Shown in pieces: positions 1 to 7,803 of a DNA stretch of 18,645 nt (the first letter of the stretch is position 1; each line of letters starts with the position of its first letter). Below the pieces are notes generated by a model. The model was not told where the DNA came from and searched no databases. It saw only the letters and a program-made list of their open reading frames with translations. Source of the stretch: Basidiobolus heterosporus B8920 (lineage: Eukaryota > Basidiobolomycota > Basidiobolomycetes > Basidiobolales > Basidiobolaceae); the NCBI GenBank assembly GCA_000697455.1, contig JNET01027054.1:1-18645 (forward strand). The letters run 5' to 3'. The position numbers were made by a program, and so were the translations under genes.

Positions 1-408
1 AATAAAGCATCTTCTTGAGTTCCTTTATGTTGTCCTTCTTCTCCTGTAACAATATCCCAAAGACCTCTTTCTTGCAGCATCATTTTCATTTTCACCTCCA
101 GACTTGATAGTTGGTACCATCAAACTTCTCAGCAGGAGGAAGAATTCCAGTAATAGCAGTAGTAGGCATTCCAGAGAGTGCAAGCTTGGGGCTCATAACC
201 TGTTGTGAGATTCTGGGAGTTATTGGAAGTGATTTGGAGAGTTAGAAGAATATGTGCTTTTCAATTGTTGATTTATTGAATGTAAAGTTAGCATTTATAC
301 TTTTGTCAAGAAGTAAACAAAGCAACATGTAAAATATGTTAAGAAAGGTCCTAGGAACATGTGTGCAACATTGGGGTCATTTTGACATGTTTTAAAAAGT
401 CAAGTATT
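1..408 (-). mobile_element. Ty1/copia-type retroelement fossil: 3' part of LTR, primer site and start of gag (continues past left edge)
   Basis: Read on the minus strand, LTR-like sequence carries a TATAAAT stretch and an AATAAA stretch and ends in CAACA at base 201. It is followed at once by a candidate primer-binding site at 188-200 (GGTTATGAGCCCC), which is complementary to the anticodon region of initiator methionine tRNA, the half-tRNA priming known for Drosophila copia. From there to the window edge the minus strand encodes a gag N-terminus of copia type, with residues such as EKFDGTNYQVW and, further on, LWDIVTG. The short gag part visible is already broken (at least one break), so I read this as a dead copy. 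The 5' limit of the LTR is not clear; 408 is only where similarity to the inverted copy at 549-757 stops. No target-site duplication was found. Its similarity to the inverted copy suggests an old, but not ancient, family. Confidence 0.72.
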
Positions 409-757
409 CTGGGTACTTCTAAGTTAGTGAAAAATATTCTAAGTAAAACCCGGGTGTACATTTTGGGTGAGAGGAAATTGCTAAGTAAATATAATAAGGA
501 TGAGATCAAGTATGAATAATTAGGTGCTAAATTATGTGAATTTCAACAAATACTTGCCTTTTTCAAACATGTCCAAATAACCCCAAACTTTGTGCACATG
601 TTCCTGGGACCTTTCTTAACGTATTCTACACATTGCTTTGTTTACTTCTTGACAAAAGTATAAATGCCAACTTTACATTTAATAAATCTATAAGTGAAAA
701 CCATATATTCTTCTAATTCTCCAAATCACTTCCAGTAACTCCCGGAATCTCACAACA
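201..757. repeat. 208-base inverted repeat around a 140-base centre
   Basis: The left arm is 201-408 and the right arm 549-757, with TG...CA outer ends. The whole 557-base block could fold into a long hairpin. The spacer 409-548 is AT-rich and holds no recognisable gene. Confidence 0.8.
549..757 (+). mobile_element. Second LTR-like fragment, inverted relative to the first
   Basis: The reverse complement of this stretch matches 201-408 along its whole length, including the terminal TGTTGTGAGATTC and the internal block around TTATACTTTTGTCAAGAAGT. The two copies differ at roughly one base in ten by eye. In the plus direction it ends in CAACA at base 757, like an LTR 3' end, so the two LTR-like copies point away from each other around a 140-base centre (409-548). 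It carries no coding sequence. The alternative reading, that 201-757 is one foldback or MITE-like element with 208-base arms, cannot be excluded. Confidence 0.65.
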
Positions 758-772
758 TGTTCAATGTCAAGT

Positions 773-823
773 TGACTTTTATACTTTTGTCATGAGGTAA
801 GCAAGACAAGCTATATGTAGGGT
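773..823 (-). mobile_element. Short third LTR-like remnant
   Basis: About 50 bases around TTATACTTTTGTCATGAGGTAAGC resemble the LTR core at about 287-340 in the same orientation (there TTATACTTTTGTCAAGAAGTAAAC). It is much more diverged than the two larger copies. It suggests repeated insertion or rearrangement of the same family at this spot. Confidence 0.5.
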
Positions 824-882
824 GATATACATCATCATAGACAAGGTAAAGAAATGGATTTCTTATGAATGATAGAAATGGA

Positions 883-888
883 TTTATT
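883..888 (-). terminator. Poly(A) signal AATAAA of the tectonin-like gene
   Basis: TTTATT on the plus strand gives AATAAA on the minus strand, about 60 bases past the stop codon of the tectonin-like gene. Confidence 0.5.
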
Positions 889-947
889 AGTAGAATAAAA
901 CTTGAGAATGATTTCAAAACTTCACTCATGAATATCCCCCATTTCCC

Positions 948-1070
948 TTAGGATATAGGTGGGGTGTTTTTAAGTGCTTGGAAAATTCCATTTGAATATT
1001 CTTTTGAATTAGGTTTGGTGGATGAATTTCCATTCTTGGTACCAGAAGTACCTTTGTTACTAGGATTACC

Positions 1071-1102
<32 letters not shown>

Positions 1103-2012
1103 CACCGTGACCAGATTGATTTGGTCTCTTGGGATACGATGATCCGGGATTGGGTCTGGAGCTAGAATCCGAGTTAGATTTGTTAGTAGGAAGAGTAGAT
1201 CGTTGGGGAGTCACATCGACTTCGGAATCCGTGAGAGACCAAAAAGTCAATCCAACAGTCATATATTTTGGACGAATTCCTGGGGCATTAACCGTAGACC
1301 AAGCATTGATATCAGAAGAAAAAACACGTATCGTCCCATCCGCAGTGAAACCCACGACTTTTCCATTGGATCCATTGGATAAAGATACAAATCTTTCATC
1401 AATTAAACTCCATGAGGAACCATTCCAACGATATACAACGTATCCTTGTGCATCTCGTACATCAAATAATGCAAACGCCGTTCCATCTCCTACTGAAGCT
1501 ACTGCTAACGCTCTTAATCCATTGGGTTTGTTCATCACTTTCCAATAGCATTTATCTACTCTGGGTTGGAAGTAACAATACCACATGGAATTGGACGGGG
1601 AGATTCCCCAGACGTGTTCTACTTGTTCCACGTAACCATCGGTTTTAGCCACTGAGATGTAGGTGAGTTTTCCTGGGTAAGCTTTCCAGATTCCATTGAA
1701 GAACCGGTACACCCGCCCACTGGGGGCCAATCCCCAGGCGGTGTTCATGTCCAGACTGGCCACCGCCCGTAAGGTCCCTGGGATCAATCCCCAACGCTTG
1801 CCAGTGAATCGGTACAGACGATTATCCTTGGACACGGCCCACGCGGAATCATCCACCCCAGCTGAGATGGAAGTGAATCCGTAGTCTGGTAGGGAACTCC
1901 ATCGAGATACTCGGTTTAAGGAGTACACGTCGTTATCTGTTCGATACACGAATGCTTCATTCGCTTGGATCATACCAAGAATCGTAAAGGTTGATAGCCA
2001 AGGAATTAGCAT
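948..2012 (-). CDS. Secreted tectonin-like beta-propeller protein with Ser/Gly-rich tail
   Basis: A single exon of 354 residues starting at an ATG. Residues 1-20 are a signal peptide (hydrophobic core WLSTFTILGM, likely cut after ANEA), so the protein is probably secreted. Residues about 35-260 hold tectonin (TECPR) blades with the recurring pattern W-x-x-(L/I)PG, then AW-(A/G)-(V/L), then a short GRVYRF or NRLYRF strand; the clearest blades run from W38, W74 and W109, with weaker ones to about 260. Tectonin propellers in slime moulds, fungi and fish-egg lectins bind glycans, so a lectin role at the cell surface is likely but inferred. Residues about 270-345 are low-complexity Ser/Asn/Gly/Pro, including a 13-residue Gly-Ser run coded by a CAC/ACT microsatellite. 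There is no hydrophobic C-terminal tail for a GPI anchor. No intron is needed. Confidence 0.85.
1068..1106. repeat. Trinucleotide microsatellite (ACC/ACT) inside the tectonin gene
   Basis: Thirteen in-frame codons coding, on the minus strand, a GG-S7-G4 run. Length change here would alter the linker in steps of one residue. Confidence 0.9.
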
Positions 2013-2155
2013 GGTCGTGGGCTAGGAAGTGGAAATTAGGAAAGCTCAGACGACTACTTCCAACAGTTACGCTCAGATGATTACTTTAAAGTGGTCCATG
2101 GAAATGGTGGCGCGTAGGCGCATGTCAGATGATGGTTTCATGTGGGCTGAGGAAG

Positions 2156-2188
2156 TGTGAGTGAGGGAGTGAGTGAGTGAGCGAGTAG
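2156..2188. repeat. GAGT/GTGA microsatellite
   Basis: Imperfect tetranucleotide run (GTGAGTGAGGGAGTGAGTGA and following bases) about 150 bases upstream of the tectonin-like start codon. Confidence 0.85.
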
Positions 2189-2282
2189 TGTGATTCAGTG
2201 CATGATGTTTCTTGTGGTGTTTCATGAAAACAATTGAAACGTGGATGGATGATGAAAATGGGATTTTATTTATTTACATGAA

Positions 2283-2308
2283 CAACCCGCAGTGACAACC
2301 CGCAGTGA
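2283..2308. repeat. 13-bp tandem duplication
   Basis: CAACCCGCAGTGA occurs twice with no gap (2283-2295 and 2296-2308), 14 bases from a minus-strand AATAAA. Confidence 0.9.
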
Positions 2309-2716
2309 ATACCTATGAAGAGAAAAGAATGAGTAAAGGCCATCTGGAAGTTAGGTTGAGAATGTTCTCATGATGAAGTAATGTCACATCGGTAGGTAAT
2401 GATTCAGAGAATCCGTGATGTGCCAGGGCAAATATGAGAGATAATCTTGCACGGACGATGTATCAATCTTCACAGTGTCCGAGAAAGCCCAGAAGGACAC
2501 CTCGTTTGTGAAGGATAAGCATCATCGAGTGCTGTGTTCAGTGTCGGATGAATCGAATAGAGATAGTTACCTTGTGAAGTGATCGCAGAGTGCAGAGATG
2601 CCCTCTGCCCTTCCACGAGCTGCTCTTTATGCGCTACACTAGCCCGGGGTTGTTGCTGTTAATCAGGGGAATTCCAAGAAAAAAAATGAAAAAAAGTTCA
2701 CCTGCTTTGAATACGG

Positions 2717-2729
2717 CACGTGTCACGTG
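2717..2729. promoter_or_regulatory. Paired E-box (CACGTG x2, 7 bp apart)
   Basis: GGCACGTGTCACGTGAC contains two perfect CACGTG palindromes; the second sits in the 8-bp palindrome TCACGTGA, the core bound by Cbf1/USF/TFE-type bHLH factors. The pair lies just past the 3' end of MAM33 and upstream (minus strand) of the unassigned 2265-2700 stretch. This would suit a promoter for a transcript there. Confidence 0.5.
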
Positions 2730-2736
2730 ACTCGGG

Positions 2737-2742
2737 TTTATT
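2737..2742 (-). terminator. AATAAA directly after the MAM33 stop codon
   Basis: On the minus strand the stop TGA is followed with no gap by AATAAA (TGAAATAAACCC). If used, the 3' untranslated region would be only some 15-30 bases. Confidence 0.4.
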
Positions 2743-3724
2743 TCACTCGGACTTTTCCAGAAAGGATTTCCAATGCTTGAGCCATTTTAGATGCTCTTTT
2801 TGATCTTTGTATTCAATATAATTTGGAATAAACAATGCAAGAACCTCATCAATGTCCCTCTCTTCCAGGTACTGATAAACCAGTGATTTTAAATCATCAT
2901 CCAACATCTGCATATCTGGTCCAAGGTATCCTTTGAATTTCTTGGGGATTTCTGGCTCGGGATGGTAGATCATGCGGTGCACCATGAACTCGCCATCCTC
3001 CACCATGCATTCGAAAATCATGCACCCATTCTCCTCTCCCTTGGTGATGGTGAGCATGCATTTCACTGGAAACGAGGTGACCTCACGTTCCTAGTGGTTC
3101 GTTCGTTGAGTGGTGTGTTGAGGTGTTGTGCGGTGTTTATCAATAAACAATGGTTACCTGGGTTTTAGCATTCTTGGAGAGTTCAGCTAGTTGTATGTCA
3201 TCAATGGAAAAATGTAGCTTGATCCTGTGTGAAGGTTATATTACTTAGTTTCGTTGGGTAAAGCAAAGAAACCAGTGCTTACTTCTCGTTTCCGAAAGCT
3301 CTCGATACGATAACGTCGGTTTGTCCAGGCATATCACGAATCTACACAACGTAAGGTTTAGTCCTCGACTTGAGGTGCTTGGGGAACATAAACCTGTTTC
3401 ACCTTAAAGGCACTTTTTTCTTTGAATTCCACCAGAAAATCTGGGAGATCTCCAGATGGTAACACCTTGCACTTGCTGATGGCTTGCTCTAGTGAAGCAG
3501 CAAGATCTTCAATAAAGCGAAAGCCCAAGTGGTTTAGTTGGACTGCTGAACAAACCATACCACTCAATTGTTCACTTACCTGAGTTGGCATCGAGGGCAG
3601 TTGGAGTAGCATGAAGATTTCGTCTAAACTGACCGGTAGTCTGTCGTAGGCTTTGTTGAAGCAAGGCCTTTGTGGCGCGGTTGGCATGTGTCCAGCAAGG
3701 ACGAAGGAGTTTTGTAAAGGCCAT
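2743..3724 (-). CDS. MAM33: Mitochondrial matrix acidic protein MAM33 (p32/C1QBP/gC1qR family)
   Basis: Five exons on the minus strand: 3724-3580, 3506-3403, 3341-3283, 3224-3158, 3090-2743, giving 240 residues (yeast Mam33 is 266). All junctions are GT-AG and phase-consistent. Residues 1-45 are a classic mitochondrial presequence rich in Arg, Leu and Gln with no acids until late (MAFTKLLRPCWTHANRATKA...), with a likely cleavage area at RRNLHATP. The mature part has the family blocks LPDFLVEFKEKSAFKI, PGQTDVIVSRAFGNEKIKL, then REVTSFPVKCMLTITKG, and the C-terminal YLGPDMQMLDDDLKSLVYQY and LKWLKHWKSFL. The family forms doughnut-shaped trimers in the matrix, linked to mitoribosome assembly and translation. 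Exon 1 also carries a longer open frame in another phase (start ATG at 3687), but only the ATG at 3724 gives the presequence and the correct phase into exon 2. Confidence 0.93.
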
Positions 3725-3837
3725 GGGTCTACTTCTTTTCAATTAGGTTATAGTAATGTAGAAACTTTGAATTTGTTTATTATCCGAACTATCGATATTA
3801 ATTAAACCCTTGATGGTGAGTATGCTGTGATTTTGCG

Positions 3838-3870
3838 ATGAATTTCCAATGAATTGCCAATGAATTTGGG
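3838..3870. repeat. Three 11-bp tandem units
   Basis: ATGAATTTCCA, ATGAATTGCCA and ATGAATTTGGG follow each other without gaps in the MAM33/G gamma promoter region. Confidence 0.85.
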
Positions 3871-3885
3871 GATGTATGAGTGGTA

Positions 3886-3929
3886 ATTCTGGGCTGATTC
3901 TGGGCTAACTCTGGGCTAATTCTGGAAGC
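3886..3929. repeat. Four 11-bp tandem units
   Basis: ATTCTGGGCTG, ATTCTGGGCTA, ACTCTGGGCTA and ATTCTGGAAGC in direct succession. The 11-bp period equals about one helical turn. Confidence 0.85.
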
Positions 3930-4053
3930 GTGGATCGTGGAGTTGGCATGGCTAGTTTCACAATTTACTGCATCAAACAGGGTCCATTGCCTTCGACTCT
4001 AAGGGGTGCAAAGAGCGGCGTAAATTGGTTATTGAATGGCGGATAGAGAGAGC

Positions 4054-4094
4054 ACAGTGAGTACAGTGAGTACAGCGAATACAGCGAATACAGA
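4054..4094. repeat. 9-bp tandem array (four units plus a partial)
   Basis: ACAGTGAGT twice, ACAGCGAAT twice, then ACAGA. The units changed in pairs, as expected of stepwise duplication. Confidence 0.9.
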
Positions 4095-4335
4095 GGAGAA
4101 TACAGGTCAGGATATGGATGATATCTTCCGATAAGTCCCCCTTGGGTTGATTTAATTTTCCTTCAATATAACTCACGAATAACAAGACATCAGTTACAAG
4201 TCTGACTCCTTTTTCGAGATTGCCCCTGAATTCTTGGCCAGATTGTATGTATAGTGGTGGGCTCACCTGGTAGCTCAGTTGCTGATTCCCTTGATTCTCT
4301 CTTCTCTTGTTTACTTCATCAATTATCCTACTGGA

Positions 4336-4670
4336 ATGCTCTCAATATCTACGCTACCACCTACGTCTACCCCCACCTCTATGTCCACATTGATGTCCGA
4401 ACACAAACTCAAGAAAATCGTCGAGCACAACAGCTACTTGAGGCATCAACTGGACCAGCAGCGAGCGTCAACCTCGCAAGCCAGTCACACGTAAGTGGTT
4501 CATCCATACCATTATTATCATATCTATACTCAATGTTAGCATATGTTCATAGGTTAATCAAGTACGTCACAACGACCAGAGACTATTTAGTACCCTCGGT
4601 CTGGGGCTCCACAAACGCCAACGATTTGTTTGCCGCCAAAGGAGCCGGATGTGAGTGTAGTATCATGTAA
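4336..4670 (+). CDS. Heterotrimeric G-protein gamma subunit
   Basis: Two exons, 4336-4490 and 4553-4670, joined across a 62-base GTAAGT...TAG intron, give 90 residues. The N-terminal coiled coil (SEHKLKKIVEHNSYLRHQL) pairs with G beta in this family; then comes the fungal gamma block LIKYVTTTRDYLVPSVWG, and the protein ends in GCECSIM. The final CSIM is a CAAX box for prenylation, and the second cysteine two residues upstream of the CAAX cysteine is a likely palmitoylation site, so the protein should sit at the inner face of the plasma membrane with G beta. I chose the ATG at 4336 because it has G at -3; ATGs at 4381 and 4393 would give 75 or 71 residues with the coiled coil intact, and either could be the true start. 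In fungi such gamma subunits serve pheromone or nutrient signalling. Confidence 0.9.
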
Positions 4671-5278
4671 CGAAACTAGGCAGTCCTAGCACTGCTATGC
4701 CAGTGCTTCCAATCTCTGGCTCATCGAACCGTCATGAGAGCTTTCAACCCCCTATTATTTAGCATAGAAACTTCGTCTAGCTTCAGTATACTTTGCATTC
4801 CTTGATACGTGAGTGGTTAGGTTTATTTAGGAACGCTATACCCTGACTCTGCTCCAGCAATTTGTGAATACCCACTCGGTTGTTACTTTCTTGAATACAT
4901 ATAATTTGATACCTTCAGTGCTGAACATGTACTAACAAAGAGCTGAAAACCATGAAAACAACGTTCATTTCACCCAGGAATAGAGGTTAGATCATGAAGG
5001 CTCGAGTGAAACTAGTTAGACACGCTTGACTAAATAAATGACCAATCTTCCTAAAAATCCGGAATTTTCATTAGCCAGTCATATCGATCATTAGTTCAGA
5101 AACAACTTGAAATTTTCCAGGGAAATGGAGATGGAAATGCATTCAAATCAAAAAAAGGGTTCTTTTTTCGAAGACGTCACCGAAAAATCCAACTTGCGTA
5201 AACCCCCCTGACCGGCAGAAGTGATTTCGTGATAGGTTTCTTAGAGTAACTCATCTGTGCAGACAACAGTAACCAAAA
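4671..5278. promoter_or_regulatory. G gamma 3' region and RPN3 promoter
   Basis: A 608-base gap without a recognisable gene. AATAAA at 5033-5038 is the first clear plus-strand poly(A) signal after G gamma. Upstream of RPN3, GACGTCAC at 5173-5180 resembles a CRE (TGACGTCA) lacking its first T. The proteasome element GGTGGCAAA used by yeast Rpn4 was not seen in this stretch. Confidence 0.5.
5033..5038 (+). terminator. Possible poly(A) signal of the G gamma gene
   Basis: AATAAA about 360 bases after the G gamma stop codon; the distance makes the assignment uncertain. Confidence 0.3.
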
Positions 5279-7587
5279 ATGACCAACATGGAGACCGATA
5301 TTAAAAAACCTGTAGACGACCAGACCGTACCTATGGTAGAGGAAAAGTCGGAAGAACAGAAAGCCTCTGAGGCTGCTGCTCTGGTATTAGGAGGTACGCA
5401 TTTTTGTCTACTCATCAAAATAGAACTCTTTGGATCTAACCTTTTATTAGATTTGAAGCATAACTTCTATTTATTGGAAAAGGCTGTCTTGACTACAGAG
5501 TCTCGTTTCACTACTAGAGCTCTTCGTATAACCGCTTCCCTTAGAAGACGCATCACTCCGGACATAATCAAGCAGGCCATCCAACTTAAATTCCCTAAAG
5601 GTAATGATGTGGTTTTCTGGTCCCTAAAGAGACCCGTTTTATCGCTAGTATGATATGTTGACTGAAACGGGACGCTGGACTTATACGGTTCATTCTTTAT
5701 CGTAGAACATGCCATGAAATCCAAACTTCTTAGTTATTTGAATGTAGGTCGTTCAAGAACATGGCTTACGCCAGTTGGTTGATGTCTTGTATTAACTGCC
5801 TATTTTAGAGTTCGGAATCCATGGAGGTAGATACCACCGATGTGAAGTCTTCTGAAGTCCTACCAGAAATCGAGTTGTATATCAGTCTGTTGGTCCTCAC
5901 TTATCTCTTGGACCAAAAAGAGTACAACCAAGTAAAGTTCATTCCATTCCACTATCCCATAAACCCGCCTATCTAACAATTGTGCTGGCTTGTAGAGCAT
6001 TGAACTTGCCAACTATCTACTCGACGCTGTCCATAATTACAATAGACGCTCTCTAGATCAGATCGCGGCTCGTATTTACTTCTACTACTCCAGAGCCTAT
6101 GAACTCACAGACAGACTAGCTGAGATCAGACCGTAAGAGAAAGGTTACATTTGGCCCAGTTACTATGCTTGAGCTAACATGCAATGTCCAGAAAACTCCT
6201 CGCTGCCCAGAGAACTGCCACTCTCAGAAGAGACGATGATTGTCAAGTTCGTATTCTTGGCTTGGAATGAAATCATTCGAGCATCATTACTAACTAACTT
6301 TCTAAATTTAGGCAACCCTCCTTAACCTTCTTTTGAGAAACTATTTCCACTACAACTTGTACGATCAAGCAGATAAATTGGTCACCAAGACCACTTTCCC
6401 CGAGTCAGCTGGCAACAATCAATTCGCTAGATACATGTACTATCTTGGTAAGCTAAACCGGCCAGAACTAGGACTTGATTTGTCTCGTACTAAACTCATA
6501 CCCTTCCTCAATCTACTTAGGACGTATCAAGGCCCTTCAACTTGACTATAGCTCCTCCCATGCCCACCTCTTGCAAGCCATTCGTAAGGCCCCTCAGAAC
6601 GTTATCACCGCTGGATTCCAACAAACCGTAAGTGTTATGCACCCTCGACGCACATGCAATTAGACCTATTACTTACCATGTACATGCCACGATAGGTCCA
6701 TAAATTGGCCATCATTGTACAGCTACTGATGGGAGAGATCCCCGAGCGCTCTATCTTCAGACAGCCCGTACTTCGCAAGGCTCTTATCCCTTATCTTCAC
6801 ATCACCCAAGGTAAGCTCGGTCTCTAAGGAACATGACGTGGACCGCAGCCTAATCATCTGTTTCTTACTGGTATTCAGCTGTCCGCGTTGGTGATTTGAC
6901 CAAGTTCCAAGACACATTGGCCCAGTTCGGAAATGTCTTCCGTGCTGACAAGAATTATACCCTTATTCTTCGGTAAGCAGAGTTATGGACTCTCACTTTG
7001 TTCGAATCAGTGACTAAACTAAGGGCGTTCTAGACTTCGTCACAACGTTATCAAGACTGGCATTCGCATGATTAGTCTTTCATACTCTCGTATCTCGTTG
7101 CGGGACATCTGTCTGAAGCTTCACCTTGACAGTGAAGAGGATGCTGAATACATCGTTGCCAAGGTAGGCTCAACCGAGATTGGTTGAACTCTTCACTAGC
7201 CATGCTAATCTCCATTCCCACTCGATACAGGCCATCAAGGATGGGGTTATCGATGCCACCATTGATCACGAGAATGGATTCATCAAATCCAAGGAGAACG
7301 TAGACATCTATTCCACGAACGAGCCTCAAAACGCCTTCCATCAACGTATCAGCTTCTGTCTTGATCTTCATAACGACTCGGTTAAGGTAATGGTTATGCT
7401 CGGTGCCTTGATAAAGTATCCACTGTGTCTCACTCTACTTGATGTTTAGGCCATGCGTTTCCCATTGAATGCTCACCGCAAGGAGTTGGAATCCGCAGAA
7501 GCTGCTCGTGAAAGAGAACGCGAATTAGCCAAAGAAATTGAAGAAGCAGATATGGATGATGATGACGATGATGTGGGTGACTTCTAA
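5279..7587 (+). CDS. RPN3: 26S proteasome regulatory subunit RPN3 (PSMD3/S3)
   Basis: Thirteen exons: 5279-5393, 5451-5600, 5706-5743, 5809-5931, 5996-6132, 6192-6246, 6312-6447, 6521-6627, 6696-6810, 6879-6972, 7034-7163, 7231-7386, 7450-7587; 497 residues (human PSMD3 534, yeast 523). Every junction is GT-AG and keeps phase. Family blocks in order: [89 protein letters not shown], then the PCI-domain part with [20 protein letters not shown]-like VDIYSTNEP and [18 protein letters not shown], and an acidic tail ([15 protein letters not shown]). RPN3 is a PCI subunit of the proteasome lid and helps position Rpn11. The second intron is 105 bases, the longest in the window. Intron 6 has an unusual donor, GTTCGT. 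Confidence 0.98.
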
Positions 7588-7675
7588 GTCGATTCTGAGC
7601 ACAAGACGAAATGTCGTACATCTCGAATTTTCTGCACACATATCTACTCGATGTTTCTTTAATCACATGTTGTTA

Positions 7676-7681
7676 AATAAA
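7676..7681 (+). terminator. Poly(A) signal of RPN3
   Basis: AATAAA about 90 bases past the RPN3 stop codon. Confidence 0.6.
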
Positions 7682-7748
7682 AACAATCACTTGAAACATA
7701 TTCATTTCAGTCTGGTGATCCCGTAGAGGAAGAAGACAAGATATGGGA

Positions 7749-7754
7749 TTTATT
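7749..7754 (-). terminator. Poly(A) signal of the CIP2A-like gene
   Basis: AATAAA on the minus strand, about 50 bases past the stop codon. RPN3 and this gene converge; their signals lie only some 70 bases apart, so the two transcripts nearly meet or overlap. Confidence 0.6.
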
Positions 7755-7803
7755 TACAAAGGAACGTTTGGGAAGTCGGTGGATATGTTCTGGTGATCAA
7801 TGG

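Larger units (their letters stand above)
2013..2742. other. Spacer between the tectonin-like gene and MAM33, content unclear
   Basis: This 730-base gap holds a GAGT-type microsatellite (about 2156-2188), a 13-bp tandem duplication (2283-2308), an AATAAA on the minus strand at 2264-2269 and a pair of E-boxes (2717-2729). A minus-strand GT donor-like site lies near 2566 (CACAAG then GTAACT). On the minus strand 2384-2521 is open for 45 codons and reads like protein (DYLSYLPWHITDSLNHYLP), but it has no ATG and no clear exon partners. I could not build a gene here. It may hold a small spliced gene, a non-coding RNA, or only the tectonin promoter. Confidence 0.5.
3725..4335. promoter_or_regulatory. 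Divergent promoter region of MAM33 (minus) and G gamma (plus)
   Basis: A 611-base gap between two head-to-head genes. It contains three short tandem arrays with periods of 11, 11 and 9 bases (listed separately). No TATA box or known factor site stood out. A minus-strand frame open over 3973-4266 runs through the 9-bp array and starts at GTG; I do not call it a gene. Confidence 0.6.

Noticed and set aside
1129-1884. Plus-strand frames opposite the tectonin-like gene
   Set aside because: Antisense shadows with no start context, signal or domain.
2500-2530. Possible C/D-box snoRNA on the minus strand (GATGATG and a distant CTGA)
   Set aside because: The boxes are over 100 bases apart, there is no terminal stem and no C'/D' pair.
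3973-4266. Minus-strand open frame of 97 codons in the MAM33/G gamma promoter
   Set aside because: Starts at GTG, runs through the 9-bp tandem array (giving an RC/HC repeat tail), would need upstream exons antisense to G gamma, and I recognise no family. Its first 50 residues look protein-like, so transcript data could change this.
4254-4670. Plus-strand 138-codon frame across G gamma and its intron
   Set aside because: Begins at GTG with no early ATG, and its exon 1 part is out of phase with the coiled coil expected in G gamma. Splicing at GTAAGT gives the family protein.
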